A stretch of 64,000 bases of DNA from an uncultured Cryomorphaceae bacterium (lineage in GTDB: Bacteria; Bacteroidota; Bacteroidia; Flavobacteriales; Schleiferiaceae), in the NCBI GenBank assembly GCA_913031435.1, contig CAJWFD010000003.1, positions 36,528 to 100,527 on the forward strand, in the 5' to 3' direction. A program made the translations under genes and the position numbers. The notes under the pieces are model-generated. The model saw only the letters and a program-made list of their open reading frames with translations. It searched no databases and was not told the origin of the DNA. Shown here piece by piece: positions 45,762 to 54,999 of this stretch (the stretch's first letter is position 1; each line of letters begins with the position of its first letter).

Positions 45762-46595
45762 TTACCACTTCTTCATGTTTTTTTCGAAGTCAGCTCTATA
45801 GTTAAAAGGCTTTCCAATAGAATCATAGTAACTCTGACCAATATCGATAGCCACATTTCCTTGTTTTTTAGCTTCTTTTGTTTTCCCTGCAGCCTGCAAG
45901 ATCTCTGCCTTTATCCAGTTCGTATACCAGCTTTTTCCATCCAACTCTATGGCTAAATCAATAGTTACCATGGCTTTATTATGGTCTCCAGTCTCGCTGT
46001 AATAACGTGCGGCATTTCTATAAGCACGATTCGCTGTTGATAAAGCTTGGGATACATTCTCAGCGCTTTGTCCTTCGCTATCTACTTCGATCGGGAGTGA
46101 AACAGCCACATTGGACCATTCTATCACGACTTTTCCTCCATCCTTAGACAAGTTTTTAAAACCTATTGAGAATGTTTCGTCAAAATCTGATTTTTCAGGA
46201 ACGATCGCTATTCTCATGATATCTTCCTTTTTATCATAGCCGTCAATTCCCCAAAGCGTACTTTGTTTACTCAGAATAAGTGTCCAGCTTTCTTTGTTGG
46301 GTATTGTAAATAAAGCATATTCTCCTGCATCTACATTTCTTCCTTCGATGATTACGGGGTTAGAAAACGAGATTTTAGTTGCGCCATTAGCACCGGTACG
46401 CCAAAGTTGGTCGTAGGGTACCAAATCACCAAAAATATCGCGTCCATTCACAGAAGGTCGTGAGTAGTTAACTGAAACATCAGTGAGTCCTATTCTTTGT
46501 TGGACGGTACTCGTAGGAGAGGGTTGTGGTAGTTCTTGTGCAAAACAGGGTGCAGTCATGCCTATAGCAAGTACACTTAAGATCCATTTTTTCAT
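45762..46595 (-). CDS. DUF2911 family secreted protein
   Basis: 277 residues. Sec signal MKKWILSVLAIGMTAPCFAQ. The ~160-residue DUF2911 core (GLTDVSVNYSRPSVNGRDIF, VPYDQLWRTGANGATKISFS, DAGEYALFTIP, WTLILSK) is followed by a helical TPR-like tail (ALSTANRAYRNAARYYSETG; KSWYTNWIKAEILQAAGKTK). Common in Bacteroidota, periplasmic, without a known function. Confidence 0.9.
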   Translation of the reverse strand: MKKWILSVLAIGMTAPCFAQELPQPSPTSTVQQRIGLTDVSVNYSRPSVNGRDIFGDLVPYDQLWRTGANGATKISFSNPVIIEGRNVDAGEYALFTIPNKESWTLILSKQSTLWGIDGYDKKEDIMRIAIVPEKSDFDETFSIGFKNLSKDGGKVVIEWSNVAVSLPIEVDSEGQSAENVSQALSTANRAYRNAARYYSETGDHNKAMVTIDLAIELDGKSWYTNWIKAEILQAAGKTKEAKKQGNVAIDIGQSYYDSIGKPFNYRADFEKNMKKW

Positions 46596-46646
46596 GATTG
46601 ATTCTACTTTTAGGGTGAACCTAAAAGTAGTACAAAAAGAGAATGC

Positions 46647-47129
46647 TTACTCAATAATAGCCATCATTTTCAACGCTGCGACAGCGGCTTCCGTTCCTTT
46701 GTTTCCATGGATGCCACCACTACGTGCTCTGCTTTGCTCGATGTTATTGTCAGTTAAGACGCAAAATATGGTAGGAGCATCATAGCTTAAGTTGAGTTCT
46801 GTGACACCATAGGTGATACTTTGGCATACATAATCAAAGTGTTTTGTCTCACCTTGAATGACGCAACCTATTACGATGACAGCGTCAGGATCTTCTTTTT
46901 CATGCAACTGCTTGGCAGCGTAGGTAAGTTCAACAGCTCCAGGAACGTCAATAATGATAATACCATCATCACTGACACCATGTTCTTTTAGTGTCGATAC
47001 CGCAGCCTGGGAAAGACTTGAGGTAATTTCTTTATTCCATTCTGCACGAACAATTACAACTACTTTGTCCGTTCCCGAAGGAACGTTTTTGTCGTTAGTA
47101 CTGTCCAAGTTATTGTGTGCGGTAGCCAT
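46647..47129 (-). CDS. ribH: 6,7-dimethyl-8-ribityllumazine synthase
   Basis: 160 residues. Penultimate step of riboflavin synthesis; forms icosahedral or pentameric shells. Motifs: VIVRAEWNKEITSSL, IDVPGAVELTYAAKQL, VIGCVIQGETKHFDYVCQSI (catalytic His) and FCVLTDNNIEQSRARSGG. An extra polar N-terminus of ~20 residues precedes the fold. Twelve bases downstream of the TPR membrane-protein gene. No FMN riboswitch is seen upstream. Confidence 0.96.
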   Translation of the reverse strand: MATAHNNLDSTNDKNVPSGTDKVVVIVRAEWNKEITSSLSQAAVSTLKEHGVSDDGIIIIDVPGAVELTYAAKQLHEKEDPDAVIVIGCVIQGETKHFDYVCQSITYGVTELNLSYDAPTIFCVLTDNNIEQSRARSGGIHGNKGTEAAVAALKMMAIIE

Positions 47130-47141
47130 GGTGTGGAAGGC

Positions 47142-47825
47142 CTATTTAAGTGCTGCAATTACACTTTCAATGCCAGCCGCTTGACGAGACTTTGGATAGT
47201 CATCTGCAATGCGTTGGTATAGTGGAACTGCTTTATTTGCATCGCCTTGAGCTTCTAGAGCTAGACCTGCTTTCCACAAAAAGAGTGGAGTTGTAAAATT
47301 GTTATCAGTGGCGTTTGCTGCTTTTTTGTAGTAGTCCGCGGCATCGTCCATTTGTCCTAATTCTGCAAAAGCATCTCCAATAACGCCTTTTGCCATTGCC
47401 GCAGTAGCAACGTCAGATGCGCTATAGCCATCTAGAACCTCTATAGCGTCTTGGAAACTTCCTTGAGAGAAATAAGCCAATCCGGCATAATAATGGGCAC
47501 TGTTACCTGCAGGAGTACCACTGTATTCGTCCATGATGTCTAAAAATCCAGCATGATCGCTGTTTCCGTTTAGTGCCAAAGCCATGGAATCCGTTTCAAA
47601 CCATTTTATCGCCTTTGACATCTCTTTACCAGCCTCAGCACTGTTTGGAGCAACAATATATGTGGTGTAGGCAAAAACTGCTAGAACGAGAAGAACTACT
47701 GCGCCTATGGCAATACCTACTTGTTTAGCATTTTTTTCTAAGAATTGTTCAGTCTTAGTCAAAGTTTGTTCTACGTTTTCAAATCCTAGGTTGTCTTGTT
47801 GATCAGACGCTTTCTTCTTGGCCAT
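47142..47825 (-). CDS. Membrane-anchored TPR protein (YfgM-like)
   Basis: 227 residues. Polar N-terminus (~33), one TM helix (VGIAIGAVVLLVLAVFAYTT) and then a periplasmic TPR region (HYYAGLAYFSQGSFQDAIEV; GDAFAELGQMDDAADYYKKA; LFLWKAGLALEAQGDANKAV). The layout matches YfgM, which cooperates with PpiD at the Sec translocon in proteobacteria; the same role here is inference. Probably first gene of the unit with ribH, divergent from recF. Confidence 0.85.
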   Translation of the reverse strand: MAKKKASDQQDNLGFENVEQTLTKTEQFLEKNAKQVGIAIGAVVLLVLAVFAYTTYIVAPNSAEAGKEMSKAIKWFETDSMALALNGNSDHAGFLDIMDEYSGTPAGNSAHYYAGLAYFSQGSFQDAIEVLDGYSASDVATAAMAKGVIGDAFAELGQMDDAADYYKKAANATDNNFTTPLFLWKAGLALEAQGDANKAVPLYQRIADDYPKSRQAAGIESVIAALK

Positions 47826-47893
47826 TGTGTAAATTTCTTCAGTCCGCCAAAAATAGTATAAATTTTGACTACTAGATGCCTATTTTCGTAGCT

Positions 47894-49009
47894 ATGAAAA
47901 ACCTTATTATCGAACAGCTTGAATTAACGCACTTCAAGAACCATAGGTCCTCGCATTGGGAGTTCAATAGTAAGGTGAATATTATTTCAGGAAATAATGG
48001 CAATGGCAAGACAAATGTGCTTGATGCATTGCACTATTTGAGCCTGACGAAGAGTTATTTGAACTCCTTAGACAGCCAGAACATAACCCATGGTGAGTCC
48101 ATGGCTTTACTCAAGGCTAGACTTAACAGAAAAGGAAAAAGTCATCTCATAGATTTAGGGCTAAAAAAAGGACAAAAAAAGAAAATTCGTATTGATGGAA
48201 AAGAGATTGACCGACTAGCGGATCATGTAGGCTACCTTCCTGTGGTGATGATAAGTCCTATGGATAGAGACTTAATATTAGATGCCGCGGAGACGAGGAG
48301 GAGATTGATAGATGCGACCATTTCTCAGAATAATCGTAGATACTTGGACGCTTTGATGACTTATAATAAGGCACTTACGCAGCGCAACACTACCTTGAAG
48401 TATTTCGCCTCTAACAGAGTTTTTGATCGAGACATGCTGTCCTTATATGACGATCAATTAATCACTCAAGCAGCTTTGATTTATGCAGAGCGCAATGCTT
48501 TTGTAGAAGAATTGACCCCGATTTTACAATCGTATTACGAAGTGCTCTCAGGGGGGAAAGAGCAAGTTGGAATAACTTATAAAACTGCACTTCATGAGGC
48601 CGATATGCGGACTTTGTTAGATCAAAAATTAGATAGAGATAAATTACTTCAATACACGTCAAGTGGCATACACAGGGATGACTTGGTCTTTCATCTTGGT
48701 GAACACCCCATAAAACGTGTGGGGTCCCAAGGACAACAAAAGAGTTTCTTAATTGCATTGAAATTGGCTCAATTTGAAGTGGGTAAACGCCATCTTGGAA
48801 TGGCACCAATTTTATTGCTTGACGATATTTTCGATAAATTAGATGAAGGAAGGGTAGCGAATCTTCTTACCTTAGTCAATACAGAGGATTTTGGTCAAAT
48901 TTTCATCACCGACACCCATCCTCAGCGCATGCAGATATTAAGTGAGACTCTTAGTCTACAACACACCACTTTTGAAATATTAGACAATGGCGAAATTCAG
49001 AGCCTCTAA
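47894..49009 (+). CDS. recF: DNA repair/recombination protein RecF
   Basis: 371 residues from ATG 47894 (MKNLIIEQLELTHFKNHRSS); ATG 47876 is in-frame but overlaps the probable -7 element TATTTTCG (47881-47888). SMC-like ATPase: Walker A ISGNNGNGKTNVLDALHYLS, signature VGSQGQQKSFLIALKLAQFE, Walker B ILLLDDIFDKLDEGRV. Loads RecA at gaps with RecOR. The 3' end overlaps the next gene by 23 bp. Confidence 0.96.
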   Translation: MKNLIIEQLELTHFKNHRSSHWEFNSKVNIISGNNGNGKTNVLDALHYLSLTKSYLNSLDSQNITHGESMALLKARLNRKGKSHLIDLGLKKGQKKKIRIDGKEIDRLADHVGYLPVVMISPMDRDLILDAAETRRRLIDATISQNNRRYLDALMTYNKALTQRNTTLKYFASNRVFDRDMLSLYDDQLITQAALIYAERNAFVEELTPILQSYYEVLSGGKEQVGITYKTALHEADMRTLLDQKLDRDKLLQYTSSGIHRDDLVFHLGEHPIKRVGSQGQQKSFLIALKLAQFEVGKRHLGMAPILLLDDIFDKLDEGRVANLLTLVNTEDFGQIFITDTHPQRMQILSETLSLQHTTFEILDNGEIQSL

Positions 49010-49286
49010 CGAGCAAAATATGGGAGATGCTTTGTCCATGTGGCTGGACCGTTATCGTTTGCGTAAGGGTACAGAAAATACGGAGGTATTACAGGCTTGG
49101 GACGCAATCTTAGGACCCTCTGTGACTAGGCAAACAACAAAGAAAAAAGTACAAAACCGAGTATTAGTGGTTCAGTTAGATAGTGCTGTAGTTAGAAAAG
49201 AACTTCTTATGGTGAAATCTAAAATCATTTCCTCAATCAATGATCATGTGGGAAGAAACGCTATTGACGATCTGCATATCTTTTAA
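48987..49286 (+). CDS. DUF721 (DciA-like) protein
   Basis: 99 residues. DUF721 core: GDALSMWLDRYRLRKGTENT, VLQAWDAILGPSVTRQTTKK, VLVVQLDSAVVRKELLMVK. The family includes DciA, the ancestral loader of DnaB helicase in bacteria without DnaC/DnaI. In Bacteroidota it commonly follows recF. The 23-bp overlap with recF suggests coupled translation. Confidence 0.9.
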   Translation: MAKFRASNEQNMGDALSMWLDRYRLRKGTENTEVLQAWDAILGPSVTRQTTKKKVQNRVLVVQLDSAVVRKELLMVKSKIISSINDHVGRNAIDDLHIF

Positions 49287-49288
49287 GG

Positions 49289-49969
49289 TTAAAAGTCCTC
49301 AAGCAGGTCAGGGCGTCTACTTTTTGTACGCTGGTAGGCTTGTTCCTCTCGCCAAAGTTCAATCGCTTTTAAATTTCCGGACAAGAGAATCTCAGGCACT
49401 TTATGTCCTCTAAAGTCTTCTGGCCTACTATATACAGGAGGTGCAAGCAGATTATCTTGAAAACTATCTGTTAGTGCAGAGGTTTCGTTGTTTAACACGC
49501 CTGGAAGTAATCTTATTATGGAGTCAGCAATCACCGCTGCAGCAAGTTCTCCACCACTCAACACGAAATCACCTATACTGTATTCGTGTGTTACCCAATG
49601 GTCTCTAACGCGCTGGTCAATCCCTTTATAATGTCCACAGATGATGATGAGATTTCCTAGAAGACTTAAGGCATTCGCATCACCTTGCTTGTATTGTTTG
49701 CCATCAGGGGTCATAAAAAGTACACCATCATAAGTACGTTGACTTTGTAGTTTCTCGATACACGCTACTAGTGGTTCACATTGCATGACCATTCCAGCTC
49801 CACCACCATATTGATAATCATCAACTTGCTGGTGCTTCCCTATGCCATATTCACGAAGATGATGCACGTGAATCTCCGCAAGTCCCTTATCCGCTGCACG
49901 TTGTAAAATGCTATGTGAAAAAGGGCCTTCAAGAAGTTCTGGAAGCACAGTTATGATATCTATACGCAC
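49289..49969 (-). CDS. trmD: tRNA (guanine37-N1)-methyltransferase
   Basis: 226 residues. SPOUT fold with the trefoil-knot motifs DDYQYGGGAGMVMQCEPLV, LIIICGHYKGIDQRVRDHWV and EYSIGDFVLSGGELAA, plus the C-terminal HKVPEILLSGNL. Makes m1G37 to prevent frameshifting. Usual neighbours rimM, rpsP or rplS are absent; instead it is convergent with the recF unit and three bases from the oxygenase gene. Confidence 0.97.
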   Translation of the reverse strand: MRIDIITVLPELLEGPFSHSILQRAADKGLAEIHVHHLREYGIGKHQQVDDYQYGGGAGMVMQCEPLVACIEKLQSQRTYDGVLFMTPDGKQYKQGDANALSLLGNLIIICGHYKGIDQRVRDHWVTHEYSIGDFVLSGGELAAAVIADSIIRLLPGVLNNETSALTDSFQDNLLAPPVYSRPEDFRGHKVPEILLSGNLKAIELWREEQAYQRTKSRRPDLLEDF

Positions 49970-49972
49970 AAT

Positions 49973-50914
49973 CTATTTTTTTAATCCGATTTCTATCAAC
50001 CGTTCTTCAAGATAGTCCCCCGCTGTGATATCATCAAATGCCTTTGGACGTTCGGCTGTTACGCTCATGGGCAAAGTGTTTAGCGGCATCTTACCAACCG
50101 GATGAAGGAAAAAAGGAATGCTGTAGCGTGAAGTACCCCATTTTTCTTTGGGTGGGTTAACGACACGGTGGGTAGTAGATTTTAACATACCATTAGTGAG
50201 CCTTTGTAGCATGTCACCCACGTTTACAACTAAAGACCCTGGAATAGCGGTAATACCGACCCATTCGCCTTTCTTGTTCAGCACTTCAAGTCCTTCCGCG
50301 CTGGCGCCCATTAATAGAGTTATGAGATTGATGTCTTCATGTTGTCCTGCACGCACACTGTCTCCAGGATCCATGGTAATAGGGGGATAATGAATTCCCC
50401 TGAGTATACTATTTCCTCCAGGTACCCAGTCTTGAAAGTAATCTTCATCTAACTTTAAGAAAATGGCAATAGCTTTGAGCATTTCAAGTCCAATAGCTTC
50501 TAATGCTTCATACGCAGTCTTAAAAGCTGGTGAAAATGTAGGAAGTTCATGAACAGCAACATTATCATGGTATTCAGGACTACTATACGCAGGATTGGGT
50601 TGTCCTACTTGCCAGAATTCCTTAAGGTCAGCAGCACTCATTCCTTTAGCGTGCTCCTTGCCAAAGCTCGTGTACCCGCGTTGTCCAGCTAATCCAGCTA
50701 TTTCGTACTGTCTTTTTAATTTAGACTCTAAAGCGAAAAAAGAAGCTACTTGAGCGTAGAGTAATGATTGTGTTTGTTCATCAAAACCATGATTTTTGAT
50801 GGTTACAAAACCAATATCAGTGTAGGCTTTCCCTAAAGCAGCTACAAATTCTTGACGGCTTTGATCTGACCCTGAAGACCATGCGCTAAAATCGAGGTTT
50901 GGAATAACAGACAT
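49973..50914 (-). CDS. 2-oxoglutarate/Fe(II) oxygenase, isopenicillin-N-synthase-like
   Basis: 313 residues from ATG 50914; an in-frame Met at 50962 lies upstream of the predicted promoter. N-terminal DIOX_N part (YTDIGFVTIKNHGFDEQTQS) and the jelly roll with the iron facial triad H-x-D in RAGQHEDINLITLLMGA and the distal His in MLKSTTHRVVNPP, plus RYSIPFF for 2-oxoglutarate binding. Members oxidise varied small molecules; substrate unknown. Confidence 0.9.
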   Translation of the reverse strand: MSVIPNLDFSAWSSGSDQSRQEFVAALGKAYTDIGFVTIKNHGFDEQTQSLLYAQVASFFALESKLKRQYEIAGLAGQRGYTSFGKEHAKGMSAADLKEFWQVGQPNPAYSSPEYHDNVAVHELPTFSPAFKTAYEALEAIGLEMLKAIAIFLKLDEDYFQDWVPGGNSILRGIHYPPITMDPGDSVRAGQHEDINLITLLMGASAEGLEVLNKKGEWVGITAIPGSLVVNVGDMLQRLTNGMLKSTTHRVVNPPKEKWGTSRYSIPFFLHPVGKMPLNTLPMSVTAERPKAFDDITAGDYLEERLIEIGLKK

Positions 50915-50939
50915 ATGAAGTTGATTACGATTAGTCTTA

Positions 50940-50947
50940 CAAAAATA
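50940..50947 (-). promoter_or_regulatory. -7 promoter element of the oxygenase gene
   Basis: TATTTTTG on the minus strand, perfect TAnnTTTG, 25 bases upstream of ATG 50914. Confidence 0.5.
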
Positions 50948-50997
50948 GCTACCTTTTTGCACCTTTTAGGAACCTACCCAGAGAACAACAAGAAGTT

Positions 50998-52956
50998 ATG
51001 AACGAAATGCACCGCGGAGCTCTATTAGAGCGCTTTTTAAAAGCTCGCGCGATCGAAGATAAAATGCTAATTTACTTGCGACAGGGCAAGATTTCAAAGT
51101 GGTTTTCCTCCTATGGGCAAGAAGCGCTCTCTGTGGCAGCAGCAATGTCTCTAGCAGAGGATGAGTATATATGTACTATGCATCGAAACCTTGGCGTATT
51201 TATCGCTCGCGACGTTCCTTTGCGTCGTCTTTTTGCTCAATTTCAGGGTAAATCAGAAGGTTTTACAAAAGGACGTGACCGTAGTTTTCACTTTGGTACT
51301 CAAGAATATCACATTGTGGGGATGATTTCTCATTTAGGTGCGCAATTGGGATTAGCCTGTGGCTTGGCATTAAGAGAAAAGCAACTAAAAACGGGTAAAT
51401 GTGTTTTAGCGTTTACTGGAGACGGAGCATCTTCTCAAGGAGATTTTCATGAAGCACTCAATGTAGCTGCAGTATGGGACTTACCGGTAGTTTTCGTTGT
51501 CGAGCGAAATTACTGGGGCTTGAGTACTCCTGAGCACCAGCAATTTGTGTTCGATAGTTTTTTACAAAAAGGTCCTTCTTATGGCATGGAAGCCAGGTCA
51601 TTCGATGCAAATGATCTCAAAGGTGCTGCAGATGAATTTGCGAGTGCTGCTGAATATGCCCGTGCGAATTCAAAACCTATTATTCTGGAAGCATGTACGT
51701 TTAGGGTACGTGGTCATGAGGAAGCGAGCGGTACAAAATATTATCCTGACGGAATGATTGACCAGGCGATGAAGAAAGAGCCATTGGCGATCATTAAAGG
51801 TCAATTACAAGATTGGGGTATTACCGAAGATGAATTAGTTGAAAAGATCAAAGGTTATAAAAAAGAAGTGGACGTAGCATTTCACGAGGCCTTAGCTCTG
51901 CCAGACCTTACTTACAATAAGCAAGAGTCTTTAGCGGATTTATTCGCTAAGGTACCTAGCCACCCTGAATCTAGTTTGAATCCTTCTACAAGTGAGCTTC
52001 GGCTAATTGATGCCATTCACGATGGCTTAAACGAAAGTATGAAGCTTTGGCCAGAACTCATTTTAATGGGACAGGACATTGCAGATTACGGAGGTGTTTT
52101 TAAAGCTACAGATGGTTTCTTAGCCAATTATGGTGCAGAACGCGTGAGAAACACTCCACTTTGTGAAAGTGCCATTGTAGGCACTTCATTAGGCTTAAGT
52201 ATTGGCGGTGGGAAATCCATGATGGAAATGCAATTTGCCGATTTTGTGACCACTGGTTTTAATCAAATTGTAAACAACCTTGCAAAGCTTCACTGGCGTT
52301 GGGGACAAAATGTAGATGTGGTAATCCGTATGCCTACAGGTGGAGGCGTTGCAGCCGGTCCGTTCCATAGCCAAAGCACGGAGGCTTGGTTCACACATGT
52401 CCCTGGGCTTAAAGTTGTTTATCCAGCTTATCCAGCTGAAGCGAAAGCACTTCTGATGTCAAGTCTTCACGATCCAAATCCAGTACTGTTTTTTGAGCAT
52501 AAGGCGTTGTACAGAACGTTGAAAGAGCAGGTTCCATCCGGACCTCAGTTTGAAGAACTTGGCAAGGCTAAAGTCGTCCACAAAGCGGACGATATAACCA
52601 TAGTTACCTACGGGATGGGTGTGCATTGGTCTTTAGAGACCATCAAGGAGAATAAATTAGAATCATCCGTGGAAGTGATCAACTTACGCACGTTAATACC
52701 TTTAGATTTTGATACCATTAAAAAAAGCATAGCCAAGACGGGTAAAGTGTTGATTCTTCAGGAGGATATAGAGATTGGTGGTTTTGGAGAACACATTAGC
52801 GCTAGAATAAGTCAGGAGTGTTTTGAACTCTTAGATGCACCGGTAAGACTTGTGGCTTCAGATGCCACTCCAGTGCCGTTCGCCAAAGAGTTAGAAGATG
52901 GTTTCTTGGCCAAGTTTAAATTAGAACAAGCGATAGTAGACCTTTTGGAATACTAA
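50998..52956 (+). CDS. Branched-chain 2-oxoacid dehydrogenase E1, alpha-beta fusion
   Basis: 652 residues. E1alpha spans ~1-320 with the thiamine-diphosphate motif AFTGDGASSQGDFHEALNVA and ERNYWGLSTP; E1beta spans ~330-652 with LMGQDIADYGGVFKATDGF, NTPLCESAIVGTSLGLSIGG and LQEDIEIGGFGEHISA. The two chains, separate in many bacteria, form one polypeptide here, as in other Bacteroidota. It decarboxylates branched 2-oxoacids and passes the acyl group to an E2 encoded elsewhere, for iso-fatty-acid synthesis or Val/Leu/Ile breakdown. Confidence 0.93.
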   Translation: MNEMHRGALLERFLKARAIEDKMLIYLRQGKISKWFSSYGQEALSVAAAMSLAEDEYICTMHRNLGVFIARDVPLRRLFAQFQGKSEGFTKGRDRSFHFGTQEYHIVGMISHLGAQLGLACGLALREKQLKTGKCVLAFTGDGASSQGDFHEALNVAAVWDLPVVFVVERNYWGLSTPEHQQFVFDSFLQKGPSYGMEARSFDANDLKGAADEFASAAEYARANSKPIILEACTFRVRGHEEASGTKYYPDGMIDQAMKKEPLAIIKGQLQDWGITEDELVEKIKGYKKEVDVAFHEALALPDLTYNKQESLADLFAKVPSHPESSLNPSTSELRLIDAIHDGLNESMKLWPELILMGQDIADYGGVFKATDGFLANYGAERVRNTPLCESAIVGTSLGLSIGGGKSMMEMQFADFVTTGFNQIVNNLAKLHWRWGQNVDVVIRMPTGGGVAAGPFHSQSTEAWFTHVPGLKVVYPAYPAEAKALLMSSLHDPNPVLFFEHKALYRTLKEQVPSGPQFEELGKAKVVHKADDITIVTYGMGVHWSLETIKENKLESSVEVINLRTLIPLDFDTIKKSIAKTGKVLILQEDIEIGGFGEHISARISQECFELLDAPVRLVASDATPVPFAKELEDGFLAKFKLEQAIVDLLEY

Positions 52957-52983
52957 ACATATTAGTCCAACGAAAGGATTGAG

Positions 52984-53032
52984 CAAAAAAACAAACCCCC
53001 ATGAGGCTAGCCTCATGGGGGTTTGTTTTTTC
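52984..53032. terminator. Bidirectional terminator
   Basis: Near-perfect stem of ~20 bp (arms from 52984 and up to 53032; core ACCCCCATGAGG) around a CTAG centre, with A and T runs on the outside. Confidence 0.93.
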
Positions 53033-53045
53033 TTGTTGATGTAGA

Positions 53046-54953
53046 TTACTCTACAATCAACTTCTTAGTATTTTTATGTCCAGCAGATTCTACGGTGTAG
53101 AAATATATTCCTGGAGCAAAACTGGTAGCGTCAATAGTGTAAACGTGACGTCCAACATCTAAACGACCTAGGTTCGTAACCTTAATAGTACGACCCGTAA
53201 TATCCACTATACTCAGTGTAAAGTTTGCAGCTTCAATACTCTCGATAGCAATCTTAGTCAAAGTGTTTGTTGGGTTAGGATAATTCTGTCCTACCGTAAA
53301 CGACTGTTCCTCTAATTCTTGAATACCGATGTTGTTCGGATAAGGAGCTCCTAAATAATAAAAGTCAATTGGATTTAGAACACTAAAAGTACCAAAGTCT
53401 TCGATAGGAGAGTAAGTCATGTGCAATTGATAAGTGCCGTCGGCGTTATCGAAAGCGTAATCAGCAACATTACCCCAAGTAGCATCTCCGTAAGTACCCA
53501 TAACTGTTGCAGGACCTTCTAATGAATCACCCTGAACGTTATATCCTTGACATCTCCAATCTGGGAAGTTATTTTCTGTACCAGTAACGAATGATGTATC
53601 AGACTCAAACCATGAGAAAAACATCATTTCACGGTCAGAACTCATAGAAATATGAGGACGGTTACACTCTGGTACAGGACCATTGGTTGGGTCAAACTCA
53701 TATTCAAAAGTAAATACTTGAGAAACAACATTACATTCCCATGTCAATCCACCATCAGCAGTAAAAACGTCTATCAATAGGTTTATAGCTGGATAATACA
53801 CAAAATCACCAGCGACAGTCCCTCCAGTTGGAGTCGTTCCGACACCTGGGAAAACATGGACAAACATATGCGGGTTGCCATTTGCATCAACCGCCAAATC
53901 ATGACCTCTAGTTGAAGAAGTAAGACTGCCAATACTCCATCCGCCAGTAATAGTAGAGAAAATAGTCTTCAAACTATCTCCAGAACCGTTGTCTATAAGG
54001 TTGTCCAAGTTAGGACCCATATTAGATCCCCAAGTCATACCACCATTTGTGGTTTTTACTAAATATGGATGAATCACTTTGCTTGGTGCTATGGTGCTGT
54101 CATAAGCCTCTATAGATATAAAACCAGTGGTTCCATTGTCTGCAAAGTAAATATTACCATCGCCCACAATCTTACCGTTCGTTGGGTCATTCGTTACAGG
54201 CATGTATGCCTTGTATTCAGTAAGAGCCATAGAATCTGTAGTGAAGTCCATTACTCCTTTCCAAACGATAGCAGTATCTGTATACTCATCTACGGTATAG
54301 TTTGGCTGATCGAAACTCAGTCCCCAGAAGTTACCATCTGCGGTGTATGAATTATCTAAAGTCAGGTGACCGCCTGTAGTATCCACAACAAAGTTGGAAA
54401 CAGTGTTGTCCATTTTTTGAGAACCTACAAGTGCACCACCCCAAGAGTCGTTTGTTCCAGCAAGGGTTGGAGCCCAAGCAGTCACAGAAGCGTTCAATGG
54501 ATTCGTATTATTTGCAGCATTCAAAATCCCAATCCGTGGGTAACGAGCAAAACCTGGGTAGACGTAACCACTTTGATTAGGATTCCAAAGTGGACCGGCA
54601 TTTGAAGTCCAAGTTGACCCGCCATCAGTAGAGTAGTCGAAACGAAGTGATCCAGAGCTGTAATCACCATTTGAATTATAATCTGAACGATGAATAAAGG
54701 CAATGGTATTTAAGTCTTCATTAGCGACTAAGTTTGATTTTGGTCCAAATCCTGCACCATAAACATTCGGAGCTGTGCCAATAGCGACAGCGGAAGCTTG
54801 TTTGTTCGTTGATGTATTTACGGGAATGCCATCAGCATGTGTAGCAGAATACATAGCAGCGTTGCGGCCAAGGTCAATACGTGCTTCCTGCGCGGTAGCA
54901 CTAGTTATACCAAGTCCAGCAAAGGCTAACATTAGTAGTAGAAGTTTTTTCAT
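53046..54953 (-). CDS. T9SS-secreted protein of unknown function
   Basis: 635 residues. Sec signal LLLLMLAFAGLGITSATAQ. The main part (~30-540) is rich in Asp/Asn/Gly/Thr with sialidase-like beta-propeller features (RFDYSTDGGSTWTSNAG, LVKTTNGGMTWGSN, TADGGLTWECN: Asp-box-like blades). A T9SS type A sorting domain closes the protein (VGQNYPNPTNTLTKIAIES, ITGRTIKV, FAPGIYFYTV). Surface or extracellular; no catalytic motif recognised. Confidence 0.85.
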   Translation of the reverse strand: MKKLLLLMLAFAGLGITSATAQEARIDLGRNAAMYSATHADGIPVNTSTNKQASAVAIGTAPNVYGAGFGPKSNLVANEDLNTIAFIHRSDYNSNGDYSSGSLRFDYSTDGGSTWTSNAGPLWNPNQSGYVYPGFARYPRIGILNAANNTNPLNASVTAWAPTLAGTNDSWGGALVGSQKMDNTVSNFVVDTTGGHLTLDNSYTADGNFWGLSFDQPNYTVDEYTDTAIVWKGVMDFTTDSMALTEYKAYMPVTNDPTNGKIVGDGNIYFADNGTTGFISIEAYDSTIAPSKVIHPYLVKTTNGGMTWGSNMGPNLDNLIDNGSGDSLKTIFSTITGGWSIGSLTSSTRGHDLAVDANGNPHMFVHVFPGVGTTPTGGTVAGDFVYYPAINLLIDVFTADGGLTWECNVVSQVFTFEYEFDPTNGPVPECNRPHISMSSDREMMFFSWFESDTSFVTGTENNFPDWRCQGYNVQGDSLEGPATVMGTYGDATWGNVADYAFDNADGTYQLHMTYSPIEDFGTFSVLNPIDFYYLGAPYPNNIGIQELEEQSFTVGQNYPNPTNTLTKIAIESIEAANFTLSIVDITGRTIKVTNLGRLDVGRHVYTIDATSFAPGIYFYTVESAGHKNTKKLIVE

Positions 54954-54999
54954 GGGATTTCGTGTTTTAATATGAGTTTGATAAATATAATGGGAATTT

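Noticed and set aside
47130..47141. FMN riboswitch upstream of ribH
   Set aside because: Only 12 bases separate ribH from the upstream TPR gene and no RFN-like conserved stems are seen there or before that gene.
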